A stretch of DNA of 62,049 bases. It comes from Actinomycetota bacterium. Its GTDB lineage: Bacteria; Actinomycetota; Geothermincolia; Fen-727; Anoxymicrobiaceae. The notes under the pieces were generated by a model, which made no database searches, had not been told where the DNA came from, and was given only the letters and a program-made list of their open reading frames with translations. The position numbers were made by a program, and so were the translations under genes. Positions 1 to 8,180 of this stretch are shown here, one piece after another (positions within the stretch are counted from its first letter, which is position 1; each line of letters begins with the position of its first letter). Location of the stretch: NCBI GenBank assembly GCA_018831265.1, contig JAHJCO010000007.1:1-62049 (forward strand). Reading direction: 5' to 3'.

Positions 1-933
1 GATGAGCTCGGCCCAGGTGGAGGGGTCGTACATCTCGATGACGTCGATATCACGCACCGGGTCGGTTATCCCGTTGCGCCTGTAGAGCACCTCGGAAGCC
101 TTGACCAGGCTGGGAAGGCTCGCCGGCGCGTTCATGGGGTTGTCGCTGGAGACGAGCATGGAGGTGGTGTAGAACTGCGCGGAGTGTATGTTGACGATGT
201 CGCGCACCCACACCGGCTTGTCGGTTATCTTCCGGGCCGCCTCCTCGCTCGCGAAGATGATGGAGGCCGAGCCCTGCGTCATCGGGCACATGTGCATGAG
301 CCGCAGCGGCCATACCAGCAGCGGGGACTCGGTGACGGCCTCGACGGTGAGCGGCATCTTGAGGTGTGAGCGCTCGTTGCGTATCGAGTTATTTGCGGCC
401 TTGACCCTGCAGAGGGCGGCCGCCTCCTCGGTGCACCCCGACTGGGCGATGTAGGAGGCGGCGAGCACAGCGAAGATGCCGATGGCCCCGATGCTGCTGA
501 AGCGTTCCCAGATGGGGTGGAAACCGGCCGTGAGCGCGGCCTGGACCGCCGCTCCCATGGGGATGTCCATGTCCGCGGGGATCGACGGAGGCTTCATGGT
601 CGCCGAGCAGAGCACCACGTCGGAGAGACCCGCTGCGACGTGGTGGACCGCGGCATGGCAGGCGGATCCCCCCACGGTCCCGCCCGTCTCGTACTTGACC
701 ACCGGCTTCATGTAGGCACCGACGTCGTCGGCGAGCCACATTATGGAGTTGTTCACACCGGTGAAGAAGTCGATGTCCGCGAGCACGACCTCGTCCACGT
801 CCCTGATAGTGATTCCCGCGTCGTCGAGCGCCTCCCGTGTGGCCATCCCCGCGAGCTCGTTCCGGGTCCTGTCCGGCCACCTCGATTTCATCGGCGTCAT
901 GCCCACGCCCACGATGGCCACCTTCCTGTTCAT
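1..933 (-). CDS. Thiolase-like protein (SCPx/lipid-transfer type), C-terminus beyond window edge
   Basis: The first 311 residues of a thiolase-fold protein are visible; the gene runs off the left edge. The N-terminus (MNRKVAIVGVGMTPMKSRW) is the usual first beta strand of SCP2-type thiolases. Where the family normally has its nucleophilic Cys (CAGG/CASG), this protein has a Gly (about residue 84, TGGTVGGSACH), so ordinary thiolysis is unlikely. A regulatory, partner-subunit or aldolase role, as in Ltp-type proteins, is possible (inference). An ATG start is supported by an AAGGAGG site about 7 nt upstream. It is the last visible gene of the minus-strand operon that begins near 5963 and is separated from the previous gene by repeats. 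Confidence is high for the fold and low for the reaction. Confidence 0.85.
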   Translation of the reverse strand, partial: MNRKVAIVGVGMTPMKSRWPDRTRNELAGMATREALDDAGITIRDVDEVVLADIDFFTGVNNSIMWLADDVGAYMKPVVKYETGGTVGGSACHAAVHHVAAGLSDVVLCSATMKPPSIPADMDIPMGAAVQAALTAGFHPIWERFSSIGAIGIFAVLAASYIAQSGCTEEAAALCRVKAANNSIRNERSHLKMPLTVEAVTESPLLVWPLRLMHMCPMTQGSASIIFASEEAARKITDKPVWVRDIVNIHSAQFYTTSMLVSSDNPMNAPASLPSLVKASEVLYRRNGITDPVRDIDVIEMYDPSTWAELI

Positions 934-958
934 CTGAAGCCTCCTTCTAAGAATGAGT

Positions 959-1056
959 GGCGTCGGAGGTTTTCATTGCGTAATGACCTTCTCGAAATTG
1001 AAGTATCCCAACGGCACTGCAAACCTCCGACCCCACGGAATAGACGTTTGATCGCC
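959..1056. repeat. Inverted-pair repeat L1 (GTC-GGAGG-TTTTC type)
   Basis: The left arm, 959-980, begins GGCGTCGGAGGTTTTC. The right arm, 1014-1034, read in reverse is GGGGTCGGAGGTTTGC. About 33 bp separate the arms, and a further 20 bp or so beyond the right arm is partly shared with related copies. Sister copies lie at 35050-35152, 52731-52830 and 58583-58684. It starts 25 bp upstream of the start codon of the thiolase-like gene to its left. Confidence 0.85.
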
Positions 1057-1071
1057 TTGACGCGAGGATGT

Positions 1072-1205
1072 GTGAAAGAAAACCTCAGACCATTTCTTTC
1101 ACGGCGGCCGATATAGGGGGTCATTGCGCGTGATGAAAGTTTTGGTCTGAGGTGTTCTTTCATCTTTGCGTGCGATGAAAGTTTTGGTTTGAGGATTTCT
1201 TTCAT
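1072..1205. repeat. Three hairpin repeats of the TGAAAG...GGTCTGAGG...CTTTCA type
   Basis: Copies are at 1072-1102 (inverted), 1132-1163 and 1174-1205. Each is bounded by TGAAAG and CTTTCA around a GGTCTGAGG (or CCTCAGACC) core. The first two face each other across 29 bp, and the third directly abuts the stop codon of the neighbouring minus-strand thiolase-like gene. Related copies are at 38870-38898 and 54726-54813. Confidence 0.85.
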
Positions 1206-2365
1206 TAGTCGGACTCCAGGACCAGGACCTGGTGGAACTGGCCGCACGGTCCCGAGACGGCGTGGGCGAGGCCCCTGCGCGCGCCTGCAACCTGCCGGCC
1301 GACGGCCTTCCCGCCGAGCTGCAGGGCTATCTCGGCGACACGGGCCATGCCGACGACGGTGTGCGGGCAACCGGAGAGTGCTCCCCCGGAAGGGTTGACC
1401 GGGATCGAGCCTCCTCGCGCGGTCATCCCGCTGGAGAGGAGCGCGGCCCCTTCCCCCCGCCCGCAGAGCCCCAGGCCCTCGCACCACATGAGCTCCTGGT
1501 AGGAGAAGTGGTCGGATACCTCGAAGACGTCGATCTCTCCGGCGGGGTCCGAAACGCCCGCCATCCGGTAAGCACGGCCGGCGGCTTCCTGGAGGCACGC
1601 TGTGTCGGAGAGGTCCCTGTCCCCGAGGTGGTAGCCGTCTATGCAACGCCCCACCCCGGTTATCCAGACCGGCGTCCCGGTCAGCTCCCGGGCCCTTTGC
1701 TCGCTCGCGAGGACCATCGCGCACGCCCCGTCGCAGGAGGGCCTCATGTCGAAATCCGTGAGCGGGCCGGCCAGCAGGTCGGCCGCCATTACCTCGTCCA
1801 GGGAAAGCTCGCCCGAGCGGAGTGAGTGGGGGTTTTCCATCGCGTTCCGCGCGCTCTTCAACACCACGCCCGCCAGGTCCTTGCGACCGACGCCGTATTT
1901 CTCCATGTACCTGCTCGCCTGCAGCGCGGACGAGGTCATCTCGTCGAGCCCCATCGGGCGGAGGAAGAACGGATCGAAAACCTGCGTCTCGGTCATGCTC
2001 CGCCACGAGAGGTTCTCATGGCATTCGGCCACCACCAGCACGGTCTCGAAGTCACCTGAGAGTATCTGGCAGGCGGCCTCGACGACCCCCAGCGCCCCGT
2101 CCCCGTCGACCTTCTCCTCCGGTCGCATGTTGCCGCCGGCCGCGTCCAGCACCAGCGACGCCGAGAACGGCTTCTCGACGTAGAAGTGCTCGTGGCATAT
2201 GACGTCGGCGTCCACGTAGTCACCCTTCTCGTACGCAGGGCCCATGGTGAGCCCGGTTTCGCGGAGCACCTCGCGGATGGCCATGTAGGCCAGCTCCTCG
2301 GAGTTGTACCTCATCATGTCGCCGTAATCCGTCTGCGCCGTCGCGACTATCCCTACCCGTTGCAT
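1205..2365 (-). CDS. Thiolase-like protein lacking the catalytic Cys and His
   Basis: A 386-residue thiolase-fold protein of the SCPx/Ltp type. In the segment that normally carries the nucleophilic Cys it reads KVDGDGALG (about residues 85-93), and at the usual GHPxG histidine it reads GCPHTVVG, so both canonical residues are displaced. This is the pattern of non-thiolytic relatives such as steroid side-chain aldolases of the Ltp2 type (family knowledge); the substrate is unknown. The ATG encoding MQRVGIVATAQTDY is preferred because it gives the standard N-terminus; a GTG 48 nt upstream lacks a ribosome site. It follows an acyl-CoA dehydrogenase closely, in the same minus-strand operon. The next gene downstream is a second Cys-less thiolase-like protein, so the two could form a hetero-oligomer. 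Confidence 0.85.
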   Translation of the reverse strand: MQRVGIVATAQTDYGDMMRYNSEELAYMAIREVLRETGLTMGPAYEKGDYVDADVICHEHFYVEKPFSASLVLDAAGGNMRPEEKVDGDGALGVVEAACQILSGDFETVLVVAECHENLSWRSMTETQVFDPFFLRPMGLDEMTSSALQASRYMEKYGVGRKDLAGVVLKSARNAMENPHSLRSGELSLDEVMAADLLAGPLTDFDMRPSCDGACAMVLASEQRARELTGTPVWITGVGRCIDGYHLGDRDLSDTACLQEAAGRAYRMAGVSDPAGEIDVFEVSDHFSYQELMWCEGLGLCGRGEGAALLSSGMTARGGSIPVNPSGGALSGCPHTVVGMARVAEIALQLGGKAVGRQVAGARRGLAHAVSGPCGQFHQVLVLESD

Positions 2366-2422
2366 CCGGGGCCAGCCCCTTTCCTCGAGATCCGCCGTGG
2401 TCTCATGACTCACACCGGTCCA

Positions 2423-3598
2423 TCAGACTTTCGCGCCGCTTTTCGCCAGGTCGTTCGCCCGGTCTTCGCCGGGACTCGCAAAGGACCCGCCGTTTGGCCC
2501 GAAGAGGAGCGAGCGGTTGTATTTCCCGTCGCCATAGGCCAGCTCGGCGGCCTTGGACTTCCGGTAGTAGAGCTGGATATCGCACTCCATCATGAATCCG
2601 AGCCCCCCGTGGACGTGCGCGGACAGGTCGGTGGCCTTCCGGTAGAGGTCCGAAGCGTACGCCTTGGCCATGGCGGCGAACCGCGGCGCGCTCGCCGAAC
2701 CCCTGTCGGTCAACCAGGCCGCCTTGTATGTGAGCAGTCGCGCACCGGTGACCTCGGTCGCGCAATCGGCGAGCGGGAAAGCGATGCCCTGGAAGGAGCC
2801 GATTGTCTTACCGAACTGGACGCGCTCCCTGGCGTAGGCGACCGCCTTCTCGAGCACCGCCGACGCCCCGCCGACCATCTGCGCCGAGAGCGCCACCTTC
2901 GCCCTGTCGATGGCCGAGTTGAGCGGTCCCTTTCCGCCGTTGGGCCCGCCCAGACGGCACTCTGCGTCCACGCTGACCTCCGACAGATTCACGTCGAAAA
3001 GCCTCTCGCCCCCGATCGCGTCCAGGGGGTTCAGGACCAGGCCGGGGCTCTTCGCGTGGACCAGGAAGGCGGAGGGGCCTTCAGCGGTCAACGCCGATAC
3101 CAGCAGGTAGTCGGCGGTGTCTGCCCATTCGACGAACCTCTTCAGCCCGTCGATGGTGTACCCCCCCTCCGTCCTCGAGGCGGAGCAGGTCCGGCAGCGG
3201 AGCCCGTCGAAGCGGTTCCTTTCCATCAAGGCCGGGGCGATGATGCACTCACCCGCCTCCAATGACTGAAGGATGCGCGAGCGGACCGGCTCCGCCAGCC
3301 CCTCGAATACGGCCCTGCCGCCCAGCACCACCGAGGGCACATACGGGACGGGGAGGAGTACCCGACCCATCTCCTCGCATAGTATGCAGATCGACACCAT
3401 CTCGTCGGTCGATTCCTCGTCGCCGGAGAGCCCGAGCCCGAGCCAGCCCAGGGAGGCCATCTTGCGCCAGAGCTCACTCGTAACCGACAGGTCACCGCTC
3501 TCGGCGCGCTCGACCACTTCCCTGGGGCACTCCTTCCCCATGAACTCCCGGAAGGTGTCCCGAAGCAGCGACTGCTCCTCGTTGAAGCTCAGGTCCAT
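2423..3598 (-). CDS. Acyl-CoA dehydrogenase family protein (subunit without canonical Glu)
   Basis: A 391-residue flavin-dependent acyl-CoA dehydrogenase with the usual N-terminal helical domain (MDLSFNEEQSLLRDTFREF), central beta domain and C-terminal helical domain (GGLGFMMECDIQLYYRKSKA near residues 330-350). At the C-terminal position where most members carry the catalytic Glu in YEGT it reads LAYGDGKYNR, so that Glu is absent. It lies 11 bp after a second acyl-CoA dehydrogenase. Adjacent dehydrogenase genes with complementary active sites form alpha2beta2 enzymes in actinobacterial steroid degradation (family knowledge). A heteromeric partner role with the gene at 3610-4773 is therefore plausible but unproven. 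The ATG follows a G-rich ribosome site. Confidence 0.87.
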   Translation of the reverse strand: MDLSFNEEQSLLRDTFREFMGKECPREVVERAESGDLSVTSELWRKMASLGWLGLGLSGDEESTDEMVSICILCEEMGRVLLPVPYVPSVVLGGRAVFEGLAEPVRSRILQSLEAGECIIAPALMERNRFDGLRCRTCSASRTEGGYTIDGLKRFVEWADTADYLLVSALTAEGPSAFLVHAKSPGLVLNPLDAIGGERLFDVNLSEVSVDAECRLGGPNGGKGPLNSAIDRAKVALSAQMVGGASAVLEKAVAYARERVQFGKTIGSFQGIAFPLADCATEVTGARLLTYKAAWLTDRGSASAPRFAAMAKAYASDLYRKATDLSAHVHGGLGFMMECDIQLYYRKSKAAELAYGDGKYNRSLLFGPNGGSFASPGEDRANDLAKSGAKV

Positions 3599-3609
3599 CT
3601 TTACGCCCC

Positions 3610-4773
3610 CTATCCCTTGGCAGCCAGGCCAAGCCCGGTCCTGGCGATGATCCCCTGCATGATCTCGGTCGAGCCGGCGCCGATGGAGATCATGGGCGCC
3701 ATCTGGTACTGGTACTCCGAGAGCCCTTCGAGTAACGCGCCGGGGCTTCCCCGGCGGAGGAGCCCGGCGAAGCCGAGCATGTTCAACGCCTCGCTGCCCA
3801 TCCGCCTCATCGACTCGGAGCTGTAGAGCTTCGCCATCGCCGCCTCGGTTATGGGAACGTCACCCTTCCCTAAAAGCGTGGTCAGGTTCCAGTTCAGCAG
3901 GTCGCTTACTTCCAGGACGGTCTCCATCTCCGCGAGGGACTGGCAGACCACGGGGTCCGACGTCATCCCGGTCTCGCGCAGAAGGTCGATCAGGCCGTCC
4001 AGGAAGGCGCGTCCCTGCGCCGCGACACCGGCGATGCTCCCCCGCTCCAGGCCCAGCGCCATGGTCAGCACGAACCACCCGCTGTCCTTCTCGCCGATCA
4101 TGTAATCCCGGTGCACCCGGACGTCGGTGAACACCTCCTCGTTTACGCGCCCGTCGCCCATGGTGTAGATGGGGCTGACGGTCACACCCTCCGAGTCGAG
4201 GGGGAGGAGGAACAGCGATATCCCCTGGCGCTTCGGCGCCTCCGGGTTCGTCCGGGCGGCCAGCAGGCCGTAGTTCGCCAGGTGCCCGAGGCTCGTGTAT
4301 ATCTTCGTGCCGTTTACCACGTAGTAGTCGCCGTCCTCCTCGGCCCGGGTGGTCAGCGCCGCCAGGTCGCTACCGGCGTCCGGCTCGGTGTAGAGCAGGC
4401 AGAACAGCAGCTCGCCCGCGGAGGCCCTGGGAAGGATCTCCGCCTTGAGAGCGTCGCTCCCGAAGTAGGCGACCACGTTCCCCACCAGCGAGGAGAGTAT
4501 CAACGCTATGATGGGCATCCTGTGGTAGGCCATTGTCTCGTGGAAGACGGTCATCTCCTCGGGGGTGTAGCCCCGGCCCCCGTACTCGACCGGCCAGTTG
4601 AGGCTTATCCAGCCGCGCTCGGCCATCTTTTTGAACAGCTCCCAGGAGTGCGCGTTGTAGTAGTCGCCCTCATCCGCCAGCTCCGCCAGTATCCGCCGGT
4701 TATCCTCGTCCAGGCAGAACTCCTCGAACTCACGCCGTAGCTCCTTCTGCCTTTCATCCAGCTCGAAATCCAT
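3610..4773 (-). CDS. Acyl-CoA dehydrogenase family protein
   Basis: A 387-residue flavoenzyme that oxidises an acyl-CoA to the 2-enoyl-CoA and passes electrons to ETF (family knowledge). The FAD/substrate signature YTEPDAGSDLAAL lies near residue 130. The C-terminal segment IGAGSTEIMQGIIA is the FadE29-like version of the flavin-binding loop rather than YEGTxQ. Start MDFELDERQ follows GGGGAGGGGAA. It sits between two further acyl-CoA dehydrogenase genes with gaps of 11 and about 20 bp, so the three are almost certainly co-transcribed. The neighbouring paralogue with a degenerate active site suggests a heteromeric complex. The substrate cannot be told from sequence. Confidence 0.9.
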   Translation of the reverse strand: MDFELDERQKELRREFEEFCLDEDNRRILAELADEGDYYNAHSWELFKKMAERGWISLNWPVEYGGRGYTPEEMTVFHETMAYHRMPIIALILSSLVGNVVAYFGSDALKAEILPRASAGELLFCLLYTEPDAGSDLAALTTRAEEDGDYYVVNGTKIYTSLGHLANYGLLAARTNPEAPKRQGISLFLLPLDSEGVTVSPIYTMGDGRVNEEVFTDVRVHRDYMIGEKDSGWFVLTMALGLERGSIAGVAAQGRAFLDGLIDLLRETGMTSDPVVCQSLAEMETVLEVSDLLNWNLTTLLGKGDVPITEAAMAKLYSSESMRRMGSEALNMLGFAGLLRRGSPGALLEGLSEYQYQMAPMISIGAGSTEIMQGIIARTGLGLAAKG

Positions 4774-4793
4774 TTCCCCTCCCCGGGTTCATG

Positions 4794-5963
4794 TCAGCTG
4801 AACGCGCCGAGACCTAAATGACAGCGCGCTACGATCAGCTTCTGTATCTGGGTGGTGCCGTCGGGTATGGTCAGCATGCGGGCGTCCCTGAACAACCTTT
4901 CCAGGGGGAACTCGTCCGAGAGCCCGTTGGCCCCCATGATCTGGATGGCCTTGGACGTGACTTCAACGGCCATCTCGGTCGCGTAGAACTTGGCCATGGA
5001 AGCCTCACGCTCGCACCTCTTCTTCGCCTGTATCAGCGAGAGAGCCCGGTACACGAGAAACCGCGCGGTCTCGATCGAGACCGACATGTCCGTGATCATC
5101 TCCTGTATCAACTGGTGCTCCCCGAGGTACTTGCCCCACTGCTTTCTCTCCTTCGCGTAGGCGGTCGCGTACTCGAAGGAGGCCTGCGCTATGGCTACCG
5201 AGCCGAGGGCGAGCAGGGTCCGGGCGTACTCGAATCCCTGGAAGACCATCGATAGCCCCTTGGACCCCTTTCCGCGCCCGGGGTTTCCGCCGCCTAGCCG
5301 GTTGGCCGCCGGCACCGGGCAGTCGGTGAAAAAGAGCTCGGACGTGGGGAACGCCTTGAGGCCGATGTGCGGGAGCTCGTTCGTCTCGTACGGCGACTCC
5401 TCCCGGTCCACCATCAGTGTGCCCATGGAGAGGTCGTCGCCGTCGGAGAAGCGGCAGATCAGTGCTACGACGTCCGAGATGCTCCCGTTGGAGATCCAGG
5501 TCTTGGTCCCGTTGACTATGTAGCTGTCGCCTTCTCTCACCGCCGTGGTCTGTATGGCGGCGGGGTTCGACCCCACGTCCGGCTCCGTGATGGCCGTGCA
5601 CCCGATCTTGCGCCCCGCCAGGATGGGCGGCACGAAGCGCTCCTTCTGCTCCTCGTTGCCGTACATGTAGATCATCCCGGCGGGGGCCAGGGCCATGCCG
5701 ACTGTACAGACCAGCGAAGGATTGGCCTTGAAGATCTCCTCGACGAAGAGGCCTATCGCTATGAAATCCAGGTCGGAGAGGTCCATATCGCTTATCACGT
5801 TCGCGAAGGCCGGCTGGAGCCTGGACCAGATCTCCTTGTACTCAGGGTTGGTAAGCGGGCGGTTGAAGTCATAGTCCTCGTCCAGCGGGGCTATCTCCCT
5901 CTCGGCGAACTCCCGGGCCATCTGGGCGATCATCTGCTGCTCTTCGGTGAAATCGAGATACAC
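4794..5963 (-). CDS. Acyl-CoA dehydrogenase family protein, first gene of operon
   Basis: A 389-residue acyl-CoA dehydrogenase with the signature ITEPDVGSNPAAIQT near residue 130 and a C-terminal IPDGTTQIQKLIVAR. Asp therefore occupies the position of the usual catalytic Glu in YEGTxQIQ. The GTG giving MYLDFTEEQQMI is chosen because GGGAGG lies 7 nt before it; an ATG 15 nt upstream would overlap that ribosome site. It heads a minus-strand operon of at least five genes (three dehydrogenases, two thiolase-like proteins). Upstream lie an AT-rich palindrome and a promoter-like TTGAAT-N18-TATTAT. The Asp-for-Glu change is seen in some ring- or branched-substrate dehydrogenases, but the substrate here is unknown. 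Confidence 0.9.
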   Translation of the reverse strand: MYLDFTEEQQMIAQMAREFAEREIAPLDEDYDFNRPLTNPEYKEIWSRLQPAFANVISDMDLSDLDFIAIGLFVEEIFKANPSLVCTVGMALAPAGMIYMYGNEEQKERFVPPILAGRKIGCTAITEPDVGSNPAAIQTTAVREGDSYIVNGTKTWISNGSISDVVALICRFSDGDDLSMGTLMVDREESPYETNELPHIGLKAFPTSELFFTDCPVPAANRLGGGNPGRGKGSKGLSMVFQGFEYARTLLALGSVAIAQASFEYATAYAKERKQWGKYLGEHQLIQEMITDMSVSIETARFLVYRALSLIQAKKRCEREASMAKFYATEMAVEVTSKAIQIMGANGLSDEFPLERLFRDARMLTIPDGTTQIQKLIVARCHLGLGAFS

Positions 5964-6025
5964 CTTCGGACCTCCCATTCAGCGGGCCTCAGGGACACCG
6001 CTACGCACCGGACGCTTCTTGGAGC

Positions 6026-6064
6026 ATAATACTAAAATAGTATTATAGTATTCAAGTCTTGACA
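6026..6064 (-). promoter_or_regulatory. Candidate promoter/operator of the acyl-CoA dehydrogenase operon
   Basis: A perfect 9-bp inverted repeat with a 3-bp spacer (ATAATACTA / TAGTATTAT) occupies 6026-6046 in otherwise GC-rich DNA. Read on the minus strand, TTGAAT (6050-6055) is followed 18 bp later by TATTAT (6026-6031), about 60 bp before the GTG start at 5963. The adjoining TTCAAGTCTTGACA resembles the end of the 166-bp repeats at 37138 and 60570, so this may be a remnant of one that now supplies a promoter (inference). Confidence 0.45.
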
Positions 6065-6166
6065 AAACGTTTGACCGGGAGGATGATAATCGGTCTGTTT
6101 GCGAAACGATTGGTTTTTGAAAAGAGGGATGGCGGGGCTGAAGAAAGCCCTGACCCGACTCGTGAA

Positions 6167-7381
6167 TCAGGGCACCTGAAGACCGTATGACTGATCGAAA
6201 CGAGCGCCCCGGGAGGTGAGCTCGTCAATACTGACCACCACCAGCAGCGAGTGATTCCGGCCGCCACCAACGGCGGGTTCGTAGGCGAGCGTGAGCGCCA
6301 GCCTGCCGTCTCCAGGGTCGAAGGAGCTATCGGATACGATGGCGCGCTGTGTCCCTCCGACCTGGCTTTCAAGCCAGATATGGTCGGGATGGTCCGGCTG
6401 GTTGAACCAGGTCAGGCGTCGCTGGTGCGAGCCGTCGGCATCCATCATCCACAGCTCTGTCTTCACGTACTTCCTCCACTCCAGGCCCTGTACGGATGGG
6501 AACTCCACGGCCAGATCCCTTCCCGACATCCAGACCACCGTCCGGCCGTCCGGTGAATAGTGTGCATGCTCGTCCCAGTCCTCGAATGTGTCCGTAAGAG
6601 GCAGCAGGGAGCCGCTCGCCGGCCGGTACTCGTAGATGTCGAGGCCGTTGAGAGGCTGTCCTTCCCTGAGGTTTCCGGAGAAGAGCAGCCGCCCGCCGTC
6701 CGGCGAGTAGTCGTGGCTCTCGTAGAAGCTGTGCTGTTCCCCGGGCTGGAAGCGGGTCACGTTGTGGAGCCCGGGGATTCCGGACTCGAAGGAGAAGTCG
6801 GCCGCTGCCAGCGTCCATTCGCCCCATTCGAAGCCGGGTCCGAAGCCGTACTCACCGGTTGCCTCAGCCCAGAACAGGCGGGTGCCGTCCGGCGAGAACT
6901 GAGGGTGGATGACCGCCAGGGGCGCAAGATCGTCGGACTGATAGTCGGTTAACCGCCATGCTTCCGATCCGTCGGTATTCCCCAGCCAGAGGTTGCAGTT
7001 GAACCCTACGCCGGGCTTGGACAGAAGATCGTTCCGCGGACCGGTGGCGTCCGGGTTCTGGGCGGTGAAGACGAAGTAACGGTCCCCGGGGTACCAGTCG
7101 ATCCCGCCGCTGTTCCCTCGTGGGGATGAATCGCCGTAGATGCGGTGTCTGTCGGTGCCGTCCGGTCGCGCCATCCATATTTCGAAGTAGCCGCTGGAGC
7201 CGTACTTCGTGTAGGCGATCCAGGAGCCGTCATGAGACCAGGCGTTGTCGCCCGCCGACTCGTCGAGGACGGTATAGGGAACGTCTTGCCCGCCGGATGG
7301 TCCCGGTGCGCAACCGCCGGCCGGGACCGCCAGCGAACCCGCGAGAACGAGCCCGCAAACGACAAGAACGACCCGGCGCAT
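6167..7381 (-). CDS. TolB-like beta-propeller lipoprotein
   Basis: A 404-residue exported lipoprotein. The N-terminus is a short basic stretch, a hydrophobic core and a lipobox ending GGC at about residue 28. The rest carries repeated WD40-like/PD40 blades, for example WSHDGSWIAYTKYG, FSPDGTRLFWAEA, YSPDGGRLLFSGN and YSPDGRTVVWMSG, as in TolB and the N-terminal propellers of prolyl oligopeptidases. No hydrolase domain follows, so a periplasmic or surface binding role is more likely than catalysis. It stands alone between the dehydrogenase operon and the flavoprotein gene; the 137 bp upstream show no clear promoter. Partner and ligand are unknown. Confidence 0.8.
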   Translation of the reverse strand: MRRVVLVVCGLVLAGSLAVPAGGCAPGPSGGQDVPYTVLDESAGDNAWSHDGSWIAYTKYGSSGYFEIWMARPDGTDRHRIYGDSSPRGNSGGIDWYPGDRYFVFTAQNPDATGPRNDLLSKPGVGFNCNLWLGNTDGSEAWRLTDYQSDDLAPLAVIHPQFSPDGTRLFWAEATGEYGFGPGFEWGEWTLAAADFSFESGIPGLHNVTRFQPGEQHSFYESHDYSPDGGRLLFSGNLREGQPLNGLDIYEYRPASGSLLPLTDTFEDWDEHAHYSPDGRTVVWMSGRDLAVEFPSVQGLEWRKYVKTELWMMDADGSHQRRLTWFNQPDHPDHIWLESQVGGTQRAIVSDSSFDPGDGRLALTLAYEPAVGGGRNHSLLVVVSIDELTSRGARFDQSYGLQVP

Positions 7382-7518
7382 TCGCCACCCCCTTCGCCTT
7401 CATCGAGACCGGAGCGTCTTCCACCTCATTGTCGGGCGGCGTCCTTAACGCGGGATTATGCGCGTGTTAAAAAGTTGTGACAGATGCGAGGTGGGTGTGG
7501 CAGGGGGCTTGCCTTCTG

Positions 7519-8145
7519 TTATTCGCCGTTGGACCGGATCGCGGAGACCAGGTCCCGCCCGAGGTCGCGGGCCTTGCGTATGTCCTTGTCCTTCAAGCGC
7601 TTGAAGGAGAGCTTGCCGGCGTACAGCGTGCCGACCACGTGCGCGTTGAAGGAGCGTTTTGACATCTCCTTCATCTGGCTGGTGGCTACGTCGCAGAGCC
7701 TGCGCATCCAGGTCGGCATGGTACCGGCGCTGACGAGGGTGACCGTGAAGCGCTGACGGTCGGTCCACCGCGAGACCGGACATCCCTTCAGCCAGAGTAT
7801 CTTGCCCTCGGAGGACCCGGCCGTGTAGGCGCACCTCTCGAAGAACGTCTTGTAGATGGCGTTGCCGTGCCCGCTGCTTACGGGTGAGGCCATGATGTAG
7901 CCGTCGGCCTCCCGGAGCCTGGGGAGGATCCACTTCATGTCGTCTTCCTGCGAGCAGCGGCCTATCGGCCCGGCGGTGTCTCTGTAGCAGGTCATGCAGA
8001 ACCTGCAGTAGCCGATATCGAGGTCGGCGAGCCTGAGCTCTTCGACCTCCGCGCCGCTCTCCGATGCGGCCCTGGACGCCTCCTCCACCAGGGTCGCCAG
8101 CGCGCCCTTCTTCTTCGGGTTCGCGTTGATAACGACTACCTTCAT
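7519..8145 (-). CDS. Iron-sulfur flavoprotein / NADPH-dependent FMN reductase family protein
   Basis: A 208-residue flavodoxin-fold protein. MKVVVINANPKKKGALATL is the phosphate-binding loop for FMN, and SPVSSGHGNAIYKTFFERC near residues 95-113 is the second flavin loop. The cluster YCRFCMTCYRD followed by GRC near residues 47-67 matches the compact Cys motif of archaeal-type iron-sulfur flavoproteins, which shuttle electrons from ferredoxin and can reduce O2 or H2O2 (family knowledge). It follows the predicted selenoprotein by 35 bp on the same strand, so the pair is probably co-transcribed. A role in oxidant defence would fit a peroxiredoxin-like partner (inference). Confidence 0.82.
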   Translation of the reverse strand: MKVVVINANPKKKGALATLVEEASRAASESGAEVEELRLADLDIGYCRFCMTCYRDTAGPIGRCSQEDDMKWILPRLREADGYIMASPVSSGHGNAIYKTFFERCAYTAGSSEGKILWLKGCPVSRWTDRQRFTVTLVSAGTMPTWMRRLCDVATSQMKEMSKRSFNAHVVGTLYAGKLSFKRLKDKDIRKARDLGRDLVSAIRSNGE

Positions 8146-8180
8146 GTTGCCCCTCCCAGTCGTACGGCTCGCCGGCTGTT

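Noticed and set aside
6059..6090. TTGACA with a later GATAAT as a plus-strand promoter
   Set aside because: No plus-strand gene follows for more than 2.7 kb, and the spacing (20 bp) is poor.
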